Assembly (NCBI GenBank): GCA_003131665.1
Contig: PKWA01000148.1
Coordinates: 7,724 to 16,287, forward strand
Length of the DNA stretch: 8,564 nucleotides
Reading direction: 5' to 3'
DNA from: Acidimicrobiaceae bacterium
Lineage (GTDB): Bacteria > Actinomycetota > Acidimicrobiia > Acidimicrobiales > RAAP-2
The position numbers and the translations under genes are program-made. Positions 1 through 8,564 of the stretch are shown one piece after another (the stretch's first letter is position 1; the number at the start of each line of letters is the position of its first letter). The notes under the pieces were generated by a model. The model was not told the DNA's origin and did no database searches. It was given only the letters and a program-made list of their open reading frames with translations.

Positions 1-510
1 ATTCCAGTCGGCGTAGGGCGTGGCGAAGACGGCGGTGACGACGAGACCATCGGGCGAGGCGATAAAGGTCTTGATCGCTCGGTAGCCGTCGCTCGTCACA
101 CTCGAGAGCGATCGGGCCCGCTGCCACCACGCCACCAGGTCACTTGCCGTGAAGGGCACACCGTTGCTCCACGTCTGAGCGGCGGCGATGGTGTAGCGCA
201 CCGTCTCGGGCTGGAGCGAGGTCAACTCCGCCGAGGCGATGGGGCCGCCCTCACCGGCCAACGTGTTGGCTAAGCCCGTCTGAAAGGCGGAGGGGCGAAG
301 GAGGTCGAGGACCGCGTCGGAGGTGGGAGTGGCCCCGGGGTCAAGGTACGTACAACCGTTGAAGGGACCGGGTAGCGACAACGACAAGGTGCGCGCGTTC
401 TCATTCGCGTTGGCGACGGTGGCAGCTTCACTGATGGCCATCGGCAACGCCACCACGGCCAGCCAGAGCGACGAAAGGGCCAGAGCGCGCGTGCCTCGAC
501 GCGGCATCAT
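1..510 (-). CDS. ABC transporter substrate-binding protein, family 5 (oligopeptide/nickel type), N-terminal part
   Basis: Partial gene: 170 codons are visible before it leaves the window at position 1. Family-5 binding proteins capture peptides, nickel or other solutes outside the membrane for an ABC importer; the ligand cannot be told here. The N-terminus is a Sec-type signal peptide, with positive residues (PRR, R8) followed by a hydrophobic stretch at about residues 9-26 and a small-residue region near 27-30. There is no lipobox cysteine; the first Cys is residue 53, in NGC. The family pattern appears later: a segment reading ETVRYTIAAAQTWSNGVPFTA, a DLVAWW motif, then GYRAIKTF and VFATPYADW. 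The ATG at 510 (or the adjacent one at 507) must be the start, because the secG TAA lies in the same frame three codons upstream. No Shine-Dalgarno is visible, so coupling to secG is likely. No permease or ATPase gene is in the window. The family call is firm; the substrate is unknown. Confidence 0.8.
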   Translation of the reverse strand, partial: MMPRRGTRALALSSLWLAVVALPMAISEAATVANANENARTLSLSLPGPFNGCTYLDPGATPTSDAVLDLLRPSAFQTGLANTLAGEGGPIASAELTSLQPETVRYTIAAAQTWSNGVPFTASDLVAWWQRARSLSSVTSDGYRAIKTFIASPDGLVVTAVFATPYADWN

Positions 511-516
511 CGGCCG

Positions 517-747
517 TTACTGCAAGCGCAGGTCAAGCGTCAACGTGGCGAACGTGAAGACCAGGGCGACGGCGATCGTGATGCGGTCCAAGTTGCGCTC
601 CACCACCGTCGAGCCCGTCGCGGCGGCGCCCATCGAGCCACCCATGAGGTCCGAGATACCCCCGCCGCGCCCAGAGTGCAGAAGCACGAGAAAGACCAGT
701 CCCACGGCGGAAACCGTCTCAACAGCGATGATTGCCCAGGTAAACAT
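517..747 (-). CDS. secG: Preprotein translocase subunit SecG
   Basis: 76 residues, the usual size for SecG, the small accessory subunit of the SecYEG channel that assists SecA-driven export through the cytoplasmic membrane. The protein has two hydrophobic segments, at about residues 4-23 and 56-72. Between them is a cytoplasmic loop with the family hallmarks: LLHSGRGGGISDLMGG at residues 22-37, then GSTVVERNLDRIT at about 45-57. The ATG start is supported by a strong GGAGGA ribosome binding site four bases upstream. It follows tpiA by 12 bases. The pgk-tpiA-secG order is common in Gram-positive bacteria, so the location supports the call. The TAA stop is in frame with the following solute-binding protein gene. 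Confidence 0.95.
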   Translation of the reverse strand: MFTWAIIAVETVSAVGLVFLVLLHSGRGGGISDLMGGSMGAAATGSTVVERNLDRITIAVALVFTFATLTLDLRLQ

Positions 748-751
748 TGGG

Positions 752-757
752 TCCTCC
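752..757 (-). promoter_or_regulatory. Ribosome binding site of secG
   Basis: GGAGGA on the minus strand lies just after the tpiA stop and four bases before the secG ATG. It is the strongest Shine-Dalgarno in the cluster. It suggests that SecG translation can start independently rather than only through coupling to tpiA. Confidence 0.75.
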
Positions 758-759
758 GA

Positions 760-1542
760 TTAGCGCTTTACAGCGTAGCAGTCGTCGCACGCTCGAAGAA
801 TCGTGTAGAACACCTCGGCCTTTAAACTGGCGCCGCCCACGAGAAAACCATCGACGTCACTCTCGCCCATCAACGACGCGGCGTTCTCCGCGTTCACCGA
901 GCCACCGTAGATCACCTGTGGCGCATCAAAGGAACGCGCGGCGAGTTCTTCGCGCAGAAATGCCGTCATCTCACGCACCTGCTCTCCCGAGGCGTTGACC
1001 CCGGTGCCGATGGCCCACAGCGGCTCGTAGGCCACCGTCACCAGCGCGTGAAACTTCCTATCCAACCCACTGAGCGCGCTATCCAACTGCGCGCCCACGT
1101 ACTCTTTGTACCGGTCGTTCTCTCGAACCGACTGATCTTCACCGACACAGAGCACGGCCCGTTGGCCCGCGCGCACGACCGCGCCCAAGGTCTGGGCGAC
1201 GATCTCGTTGCTCATCGCATAGTGCACGCGCCGCTCGGAGTGTCCCACGATCACCCACTCCACGTTGAGTCGCTTCAGCATGGTGGTGCTGATCTCTCCG
1301 GTGTGCGCGCCGTTCTCGTGGGAGTTGACGTGTTGTGCGCCCAGGCCAATCACAAAGCGCTCCGAATCGATGATCGAACTGACAGTGCGCAGGTCAACAA
1401 AGGGCGCCGCCACGACGACCTCGACGTGCTCGACGGGGCGATTCTTCATCAGCACGCCTAGCTGTTGTACCAAGTGCAGGCCCTCGACGTAGTCGAGATT
1501 CATCTTCCAATTCCCAATGACGAGAGGGCGACGAGCGGACAT
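760..1542 (-). CDS. tpiA: Triosephosphate isomerase
   Basis: 260 residues, a normal length for this cytoplasmic TIM-barrel enzyme, which interconverts dihydroxyacetone phosphate and glyceraldehyde 3-phosphate. The catalytic residues are all visible: Asn11 and Lys13 in GNWKMN (10-15), His101 in VGHSERR (99-105), and the base Glu173 in AYEPLWAIGTG (171-181), which also carries the flexible phosphate loop. The phosphate-binding motifs YGGSV (212-216) and GGASL (237-241) follow. The conserved GAxTGE segment reads GAHTGE at 78-83, with His where Tyr or Phe is more usual. The ATG directly touches the pgk TAG stop and is in the same frame. Only a weak GTGGA lies five bases before the stop-start junction, so translation probably depends on ribosomes finishing pgk. 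The protein is complete and looks fully active. Confidence 0.97.
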   Translation of the reverse strand: MSARRPLVIGNWKMNLDYVEGLHLVQQLGVLMKNRPVEHVEVVVAAPFVDLRTVSSIIDSERFVIGLGAQHVNSHENGAHTGEISTTMLKRLNVEWVIVGHSERRVHYAMSNEIVAQTLGAVVRAGQRAVLCVGEDQSVRENDRYKEYVGAQLDSALSGLDRKFHALVTVAYEPLWAIGTGVNASGEQVREMTAFLREELAARSFDAPQVIYGGSVNAENAASLMGESDVDGFLVGGASLKAEVFYTILRACDDCYAVKR

Positions 1543-3718
<2,176 letters not shown>

Positions 3719-3721
3719 CTA

Positions 3722-4582
3722 CTATCTTCGCACTTCATCGAGCACGGCTTGCGCCAATTTTTGCACATCGTGCACGAGGCCATTGGCGGCCGCGACGTCG
3801 ACGACGCGCGTCGACCACGTGCACGTGTCCTTCCCATAGGTCGAGGTCGTGTCCACTAGGACCACGTCGGCCACGACCCCGTGGCGTTCGAGGGCGTCGA
3901 CGTGGTCTTGGAGGGTGAAGCCTTCGGTTTCGGGTACCTGGCCTCGAAGATTGGCGACGTAGATCTTCTTGGCCTTGGTGCCGGCCAGCGCCTGGGTGAT
4001 GCCGGGCACCACACAGGCCGCCAGCACGCTGGTAAAGAGCGATCCCGGACCGATCAGCATCACGTCCGCGCGCTCGATGGCCTCCACGGCCACGATGGGC
4101 GCCGCCGGGTGCGCCGGCTCGAGACTGATGCGGCGAATGCTCGACGAGCGAGCCACTTTGCTTTGGCCGCGCGCCGGACCGTCTTCGGTCGAGGCGAGCA
4201 GTACCACCCCTTCGCAACTGGCCGGCACGATGGTGCCCGTCACGCCCATCACTTGGGCGAGCGCGCTGACCGACTCTTCTAAGTCACCGGTGGCGTCGAG
4301 CAGGCCCACGAGCAACAGATTGCCCACGGCGTGCCCGGCCAGCTCACCGACGCTGAAGCGATGCTCGAACGACGCCGTCAACGGATTCTCCGGATCGGCC
4401 AACGCCACGAGGCACTTGCGCAGGTCCCCCACCGCCGCCACGTTCAACATCGCGCGCAGTCGCCCGGTCGAACCGCCGTCGTCGGCGACCGACACCACGC
4501 CGGTGACGTCCACGGAGAGCCGTTTCAAGGCGCGCAACGAGACAGCGGTGCCGTGGCCCCCACCGACCGCGACGAGCTTCAT
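3722..4582 (-). CDS. yvcK: UDP-sugar-binding gluconeogenesis factor YvcK/GlmR (CofD-like family)
   Basis: 286 residues from the ATG at 4582, somewhat short for a family usually a little over 300. YvcK/GlmR (CuvA in mycobacteria) binds UDP-N-acetylglucosamine and helps balance cell-wall precursor supply with carbon metabolism. No enzymatic activity is established for it. The nucleotide-sugar fold starts with VGGGHGT at 6-12. SVADDGGSTGRLR (31-43) and VGDLRKCLVALAD (51-63) follow, then GHAVGNLLL (83-91), the GPGSLFTSVL loop (178-187), VPGI (192-195), and YVANLRGQVPETEGFT (208-223). The start makes a classic ATGA overlap with the rapZ stop. An open frame extends to 4735, but that part lies inside the RapZ C-terminus and does not resemble the family. 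Translation ends with two consecutive TAG stops. The rapZ-yvcK pairing is conserved in Gram-positives, normally followed by whiA, which is missing here. Confidence 0.93.
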   Translation of the reverse strand: MKLVAVGGGHGTAVSLRALKRLSVDVTGVVSVADDGGSTGRLRAMLNVAAVGDLRKCLVALADPENPLTASFEHRFSVGELAGHAVGNLLLVGLLDATGDLEESVSALAQVMGVTGTIVPASCEGVVLLASTEDGPARGQSKVARSSSIRRISLEPAHPAAPIVAVEAIERADVMLIGPGSLFTSVLAACVVPGITQALAGTKAKKIYVANLRGQVPETEGFTLQDHVDALERHGVVADVVLVDTTSTYGKDTCTWSTRVVDVAAANGLVHDVQKLAQAVLDEVRR

Positions 4583-5424
4583 CGGGCGATATCGCGGTGA
4601 AACACTGCGGGGTCGATGCCGAGACGCCCACGCATCTCTTCGGCGATCGCGACACTGCGGTGGCGTCCGCCGGTGCAGCCGATCGCGATCGACAGATACG
4701 ACTTGCCCTCCTGAGCGAAGGCGGGAATCTGCCACTCCAACAACGCGACCACGTCGCGCAAGAAGTGTTGAGCGGGCTCTTGATCAAGGACGTAGCGCGA
4801 CACGGCCTCGTCTAAGCCCGTCAGGGGGCGAAGTTCGTCAATCCAGTGAGGGTTGGGTAGAAATCGGCAGTCGAACACGAGATCCACGTCGCGGGGAATG
4901 CCGTAGGTGTAGCCAAACGAGACCAGTGAGACGCGCAACGACTCTGTGGAGTCCGAGTCGGTAAAGGTCTCGGCGATCCGCCGACGCAGCTGATTGGCGT
5001 TGATCGAGCCGGTGTCGATCACCAGATCGGCGGCGTCGCGAATCGAGGAGAGGAGGGCGCGCTCGCCGGCAATCGAATCGGCCAGCGTCGCGCCGGCGAA
5101 GGGATGGCGGCGCCGATTCCCTTCGAAACGCAAGATGAGCACGTCGTCGGGCGCATCGAGAAAGAGAATCTTGGCGCTGTCGTGGCGCTGTTGGAGCTCT
5201 CGTTCGACGGCCAACAACGCCTCGGGCGACACGCCGCCGGATCGTCCCACGATGAAGGCGACGCCCGGGTAGTCACTTGATCCTTCGGAGGTCAAGTCAC
5301 CCACACGAACGACCAGTTCCAAGGGCAGATTGTCGATCACGAACCAGCCCAGGTCCTCCAGCGCGGCCGAGACCGTCGAGCGCCCGGCGCCCGACATCCC
5401 CGTGACCAGCAACACCTCACTCAT
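4579..5424 (-). CDS. rapZ: RNase adapter / nucleotide-binding protein RapZ (YvcJ family)
   Basis: 281 residues from the ATG at 5424, close to the family's usual 284-290. In E. coli RapZ binds the small RNA GlmZ and directs RNase E to it, tuning glucosamine-6-phosphate synthesis. In Gram-positives the role is less clear, so the RNA-adapter function is not certain here. The N-terminal P-loop reads TGMSGAGRST at 8-17, with Arg in the usual Lys position. DNLP (31-34), LFLDA (87-91) and RFEGNRRRHP (99-108) follow. The C-terminal domain shows VSFGYTYGIPRD (168-179), FLPNPHW (188-194), LRPLTGLD (198-205), EGKSYLSIAIGC (239-250) and TGGRHRS (251-257), all strongly conserved. The start overlaps the uvrC end as ATGAGTGA and has a modest AGGTG site six bases upstream. 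A longer open frame to 5499 lies inside uvrC and is rejected. Confidence 0.94.
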   Translation of the reverse strand: MSEVLLVTGMSGAGRSTVSAALEDLGWFVIDNLPLELVVRVGDLTSEGSSDYPGVAFIVGRSGGVSPEALLAVERELQQRHDSAKILFLDAPDDVLILRFEGNRRRHPFAGATLADSIAGERALLSSIRDAADLVIDTGSINANQLRRRIAETFTDSDSTESLRVSLVSFGYTYGIPRDVDLVFDCRFLPNPHWIDELRPLTGLDEAVSRYVLDQEPAQHFLRDVVALLEWQIPAFAQEGKSYLSIAIGCTGGRHRSVAIAEEMRGRLGIDPAVFHRDIAR

Positions 5425-7282
5425 CGCTCGCACCTGCCTTCGCGGGCCGCGGACTCGACGGCGCCTGTAAGTGATCGTAGAGCCTGGTCGCGACGTCACT
5501 GGGCAACCAGGCCAGCGCGTCGAGTTCGTCGAACGTCGCTTGGCGCAGTGCGTTCAACGAACCGAACTGCGCGAGCAGTCGCTCGCGACGAGCGGGTCCG
5601 AGCCCCTCGACACCCTCGAGCGACGACGTCACCATCGAGCGACCACGTTTGGAGCGGTGAAACGTGATGGCGAAGCGATGGGCCTCGTCACGAATCCGCT
5701 GGACCAAGTACAGACTCTCCGAACCGCGTTCGAGCGCGATCGGCGACGAGCTCCCGGGGCGAAAGAGCAACTCTTCGCGTTTGGCGAGGGCCACGAACTC
5801 CACCAGTCCGGTCAGTTCGAGCGAACGAGCGGCCTTCTCGGCGGCGTGTAGCTGCGGGAGTCCCCCGTCGATGATGATGAGGTCCGGATGACGAAACTTC
5901 GACGTTCCTTGATGTTCCTCCCAGTGCGACAGTCGCCGGCGGACCACTTCTTCCATCGCGCCCACGTCGTCGTTGCCGAGGATCTCTTTCACGTTGAAGT
6001 GCCGGTAGTCACTCTTGACCGGTAGGGCGTCCTCGAAGACCACCATCGAGCCCACGTAGTTCGTGCCTTGCAGGTGGCTCATGTCGAAACATTCGATGCG
6101 ATAGGGCGGCTGTTCTAAGGAGAGCGCGGCACCGAGCTCTTGGAGCGCCCGGGAACGTACGTTGTGATCGGCCTGACGACGAAGCGAGTCACGATTGATG
6201 ACCGCCTCGGCGTCGTGCAGCGCCAGATCCACGACGCGTCGGCGTTTTCCGCGCTGCGCACCGAGCACTTGAACCGCTTTGCCCCGCACGTCACTGAGAT
6301 ACGCCACCACCAAGGGCGTCGCCAACGACTGACGCGCTACCACGACCACCCCGGGTACCGAGGACGCGTCGAGGTACATCTCGACCATCGCGTTTTCGAG
6401 TATCTCGCGGTCGTCTTCGTTCATGGAGCGGTCCACCAGGTGCACCGTGCGCCCGACGATGCGTCCGAAGCGAACCCGAAATCGCACGACCGCCGCGCGA
6501 CTGCCCTCACTCGCCAGAGCAATGACGTCGAGGTTGGAGTGATTGTCGAGCACCACGCTCTGGGTGCTGGCGGCGCGCTCGAGGGCGGCCAGTCCGTCGC
6601 GGGCCTTCGCCGCCGCCTCGTAGTGTTTCTTCTCCGACGCCTCGTCCATCTGACGTTGGAGATGATCACGGAGTTGGCGCACGTCGCCTTCCAAGAACTG
6701 CGCCCAGGACTGCACGAGCTGCTGGTAGCCCTCTTGACTGATCGCGTCCACGCACGGACCCGAGCACTTGCCGATGTCGTAGAGCAGACAGGGTCGATTG
6801 ATCCGCTGTTGATAGTTGAACTTGTGCTTGGAACACGAGCGCAACGGAAAAGCTTGGAGGAGTTCATCCATGGTCACCCGCAGGGCGCGCACGTCGACGA
6901 ACGGTCCGAAGTAGCGCACGCCCCGGTGGTGCGGGGAGCGCGTGATGTAGGGGGCGGCGAAAGCCGTTCGTGAGTCGAGGGCCACGAAGGGAAAACTCTT
7001 GTCGTCCTTGAGGCGCATGTTGTAGCGTGGCTGACTCTCTTTGATCAGCTCGTTCTCGAGGATCAGCGCGTCGAGTTCACTGGGCGTGACGATCCACTCG
7101 ACCGAGGTCGCCTCGTCCATCAAGAGTTGGGTCTTCTCGCTCTGGGCGTCGCGGCGCTGAAAGTAGCTCGAGAGTCGCTGGGCCAGCACGCGGGCCTTGC
7201 CGACGTAAATGATGACGTCACGCTCGTTGCGAAAGAGATAACAGCCGCTCTGGCGCGGAATACCCGACGGCTTGGCCAGCAT
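5417..7282 (-). CDS. uvrC: Excinuclease ABC subunit C (UvrC)
   Basis: 621 residues, full length. UvrC makes both incisions flanking a DNA lesion after UvrA and UvrB have located it. The N-terminal GIY-YIG nuclease domain (about 10-90) has GCYLF (13-17), YVGKA (26-30), Arg36 and Glu76. Cysteines 150, 165, 173 and 177, in the region containing CLLYDIGKCSGPC, match the positions reported to hold a 4Fe-4S cluster in E. coli UvrC. A UVR domain for UvrB contact lies at about 199-236. The C-terminal RNase H-like nuclease shows Asp400 (CFDMSH), Asp472 (IIIDGG) and His535 (RDEAHRF). A helix-hairpin-helix DNA-binding domain follows at about 554-605 (GVEGLGPARRERLL). The ATG shares a base with the uvrA stop; no strong ribosome binding site is seen. 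uvrB is not in the window. Confidence 0.97.
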   Translation of the reverse strand: MLAKPSGIPRQSGCYLFRNERDVIIYVGKARVLAQRLSSYFQRRDAQSEKTQLLMDEATSVEWIVTPSELDALILENELIKESQPRYNMRLKDDKSFPFVALDSRTAFAAPYITRSPHHRGVRYFGPFVDVRALRVTMDELLQAFPLRSCSKHKFNYQQRINRPCLLYDIGKCSGPCVDAISQEGYQQLVQSWAQFLEGDVRQLRDHLQRQMDEASEKKHYEAAAKARDGLAALERAASTQSVVLDNHSNLDVIALASEGSRAAVVRFRVRFGRIVGRTVHLVDRSMNEDDREILENAMVEMYLDASSVPGVVVVARQSLATPLVVAYLSDVRGKAVQVLGAQRGKRRRVVDLALHDAEAVINRDSLRRQADHNVRSRALQELGAALSLEQPPYRIECFDMSHLQGTNYVGSMVVFEDALPVKSDYRHFNVKEILGNDDVGAMEEVVRRRLSHWEEHQGTSKFRHPDLIIIDGGLPQLHAAEKAARSLELTGLVEFVALAKREELLFRPGSSSPIALERGSESLYLVQRIRDEAHRFAITFHRSKRGRSMVTSSLEGVEGLGPARRERLLAQFGSLNALRQATFDELDALAWLPSDVATRLYDHLQAPSSPRPAKAGASDE

Positions 7283-8564
7283 TAGCCCGGTCCGTGACCG
7301 GCGAGCACCTCTTTGAGTACAATCCCGGTCGCCGTATCGAGTCTCGCGATCTCCTCGGGCGTGCCCTCGCCGACCACTTTGCCGCCCCGGCGTCCGCCCT
7401 CGGGACCAAGGTCGATCACCCAGTCCGCGGTCTTGATGACGTGCAGATTGTGTTCGATCACGAGCACGGTGTTGCCCTGGTCGACCAGTCGGTGCAGCAC
7501 CTGCAGCAGTCGACTGACGTCCTCAAAGTGCAGACCCGTCGTCGGCTCGTCGAGCACGTAGAGCGTGTGACCGGTTGGTCGGCGTGCCAGTTCCGTCGCG
7601 AGTTTCACGCGCTGGGCTTCGCCGCCCGAGAGTGTCGGGGCCGGTTGGCCGAGCCGCACGTAGCCCAAACCAACGTCCACGAGGCTTTGCACATGACGAA
7701 GAATTGAGGGCTGGCGATCAAAGAACTCCATCGCGTCGGCAATGGGCATGTTGAGCACGTCACTGATCGACTTGCCCCGATACAAGATCTCGAGGGTCTC
7801 ACGGTTGTAACGCGCACCGTCACAGGTGTCGCAGTTGACGTAGACGTCGGGTAAAAAGTGCATCTCAATCTTGATCGTGCCGTCGCCGGCGCACGCCTCA
7901 CACCGTCCGCCCTTCACGTTGAAGGAGAATCGTCCCGGTTGGTAGCCACGAACCTTGGACTCGTGGACCTCGGCGAAGAGTCGGCGGATCTTGTCGAACA
8001 CGCCGGTGTAGGTCGCCGGATTCGAGCGGGGCGTGCGCCCGATCGGCTGCTGGTCCACGGCGACGACCTTGTCGAGGAACTTCACGCCCACAATCGTGTC
8101 GTGCTCCGCGGCCGTGGTCTTGGCCCGATTGATCTGTCGTTCCAGCGATGCGAGCAAGATGGCGTTGATGAGTGAGGACTTGCCCGAGCCGGACACCCCG
8201 GTGACCGCGACGAAGTCACCCAGCGGGATGTCGACGGTGATGTTTTGCAGATTATTGGCGCGCGCGCCCTTGATGGTCAACTTCTTACCGTCGCCGGCGC
8301 GTCGTGTGGCGGGGATCTCAATGGCCCTCGCGCCGGAGAGATACTGACCGGTGAGGGACTTCTTGTTCTTTAAGAGCGCCTCGTAAGTGCCCGCGTGCAC
8401 CACCTCGCCTCCCAACTCCCCCGCTCCGGGGCCAATGTCCACGATGAAGTCCGCCAATCGAATGGTCTCTTCATCGTGCTCGACCACGATCACCGAGTTA
8501 CCCAAGTCACGCAGGCGCTCGAGTGTGGCGATGAGGCGCCGATTGTCGCGCTGGTGCAGTCCGA
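7282..8564 (-). CDS. uvrA: Excinuclease ABC subunit A (UvrA), C-terminal part
   Basis: Partial: the coding frame enters at 8562 and gives 426 residues, somewhat under half of a normal UvrA of about 950. The gene start is beyond 8564. UvrA is a dimeric ABC ATPase that recognises DNA damage and loads UvrB. Numbering from the window edge, GLHQRDN at 1-7 is the end of the first ATPase's Walker B/D-loop region, and EHD at 28-30 its switch histidine. The second ATPase has Walker A GVSGSGKS (122-129), the signature LSGGEAQ (311-317), Walker B LYVLDEP (334-340) and His371. A zinc module has CEAC (221-224) and CDTC (244-247). The frame is open throughout with no break. The TAA overlaps the uvrC ATG by one base. 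A TTG at 8505 is an internal codon, not the start. Confidence 0.98.
   Translation of the reverse strand, partial: GLHQRDNRRLIATLERLRDLGNSVIVVEHDEETIRLADFIVDIGPGAGELGGEVVHAGTYEALLKNKKSLTGQYLSGARAIEIPATRRAGDGKKLTIKGARANNLQNITVDIPLGDFVAVTGVSGSGKSSLINAILLASLERQINRAKTTAAEHDTIVGVKFLDKVVAVDQQPIGRTPRSNPATYTGVFDKIRRLFAEVHESKVRGYQPGRFSFNVKGGRCEACAGDGTIKIEMHFLPDVYVNCDTCDGARYNRETLEILYRGKSISDVLNMPIADAMEFFDRQPSILRHVQSLVDVGLGYVRLGQPAPTLSGGEAQRVKLATELARRPTGHTLYVLDEPTTGLHFEDVSRLLQVLHRLVDQGNTVLVIEHNLHVIKTADWVIDLGPEGGRRGGKVVGEGTPEEIARLDTATGIVLKEVLAGHGPG

Noticed and set aside
352..354. Cys53 of the solute-binding protein as a lipobox cysteine
   Set aside because: It is preceded by PFNG rather than a lipobox and is far beyond the hydrophobic core of the signal peptide.
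323..763. 146-codon plus-strand open frame across secG and the solute-binding gene
   Set aside because: It covers two real minus-strand genes whose ribosome binding site, signal peptide and motifs are clear; its own product resembles nothing.
3722..3780. Possible promoter for gap at the end of yvcK (TTGGCG and GATAGT)
   Set aside because: The two boxes are about 25 bases apart, too far for a standard sigma-70-type promoter, and no better pair was seen.
4583..4735. N-terminal extension of YvcK
   Set aside because: The family begins at MKLVAVGGG. The extension is an out-of-frame reading of the conserved RapZ C-terminus, and the ATGA overlap fits the shorter start.
3969..4964. 331-codon plus-strand open frame opposite yvcK and rapZ
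   Set aside because: Low-complexity Ser/Arg/Thr/Pro composition typical of an antisense shadow; the opposite strand carries clear conserved motifs.
5425..5499. N-terminal extension of RapZ to an upstream start
   Set aside because: The extra residues are Arg-rich, precede the normal RapZ start (MSEVLLVTG) and lie inside the uvrC 3' end; an AGGTG site supports the ATG at 5424.
6140..6973. 277-codon plus-strand open frame opposite uvrC
   Set aside because: Antisense to conserved UvrC sequence, with no motif or plausible ribosome binding site recognised.
8503..8505. TTG as a start codon for a 407-residue UvrA-like protein
   Set aside because: The frame continues to the window edge with typical UvrA residues (GLHQRDN), so this is an internal codon of a gene cut by the boundary.

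Overview
The window is a GC-rich stretch of bacterial chromosome. Every gene is on the minus strand, so transcription runs from position 8564 towards position 1. The gene order (uvrA, uvrC, rapZ, yvcK, gap, pgk, tpiA, secG, then an extracellular solute-binding protein) is the known core-operon order of high-GC Gram-positive bacteria (Actinobacteriota). Several details fit the class Acidimicrobiia better than Streptomyces or Mycobacterium: a shortened phosphoglycerate kinase, the style of the YvcK and SecG sequences, and a family-5 solute-binding protein after secG. This placement is inference from remembered family patterns; no search was run. Nothing suggests phage, plasmid or recent transfer.

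Layout in transcription order. At 8564-7282 is the C-terminal 426 residues of UvrA, whose start lies outside the window. At 7282-5417 is complete UvrC. Next come RapZ (5424-4579) and YvcK/GlmR (4582-3722). Then follow three enzymes of lower glycolysis: GAPDH (3694-2687), PGK (2694-1543, GTG start uncertain) and TPI (1542-760). SecG (747-517) is next. Last is the N-terminal 170 residues of a family-5 (oligopeptide/nickel type) substrate-binding protein with a signal peptide (510-1), which runs off the left edge.

The packing is extreme. No gap between genes exceeds 27 bases, four junctions overlap or share bases, and one junction is a TAG stop directly touching an ATG. I see no internal terminator or convincing promoter, so one polycistronic transcript with translational coupling is the simplest reading. 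The cell functions are nucleotide excision repair (UvrA, UvrC), control of cell-wall precursor supply and central carbon flux (RapZ, YvcK), triose-phosphate metabolism (GAPDH, PGK, TPI), protein export (SecG), and an exported solute-binding protein.

This is a largely ordinary housekeeping region, and I found no convincing undescribed system. The points worth a second look are: the absence of whiA from its usual place between yvcK and gap; the in-frame pgk TAG/ATG tpiA junction, where readthrough would make a PGK-TPI fusion; a deletion of roughly two dozen residues in the PGK N-domain; and an apparently non-lipoprotein solute-binding protein encoded in frame with secG.
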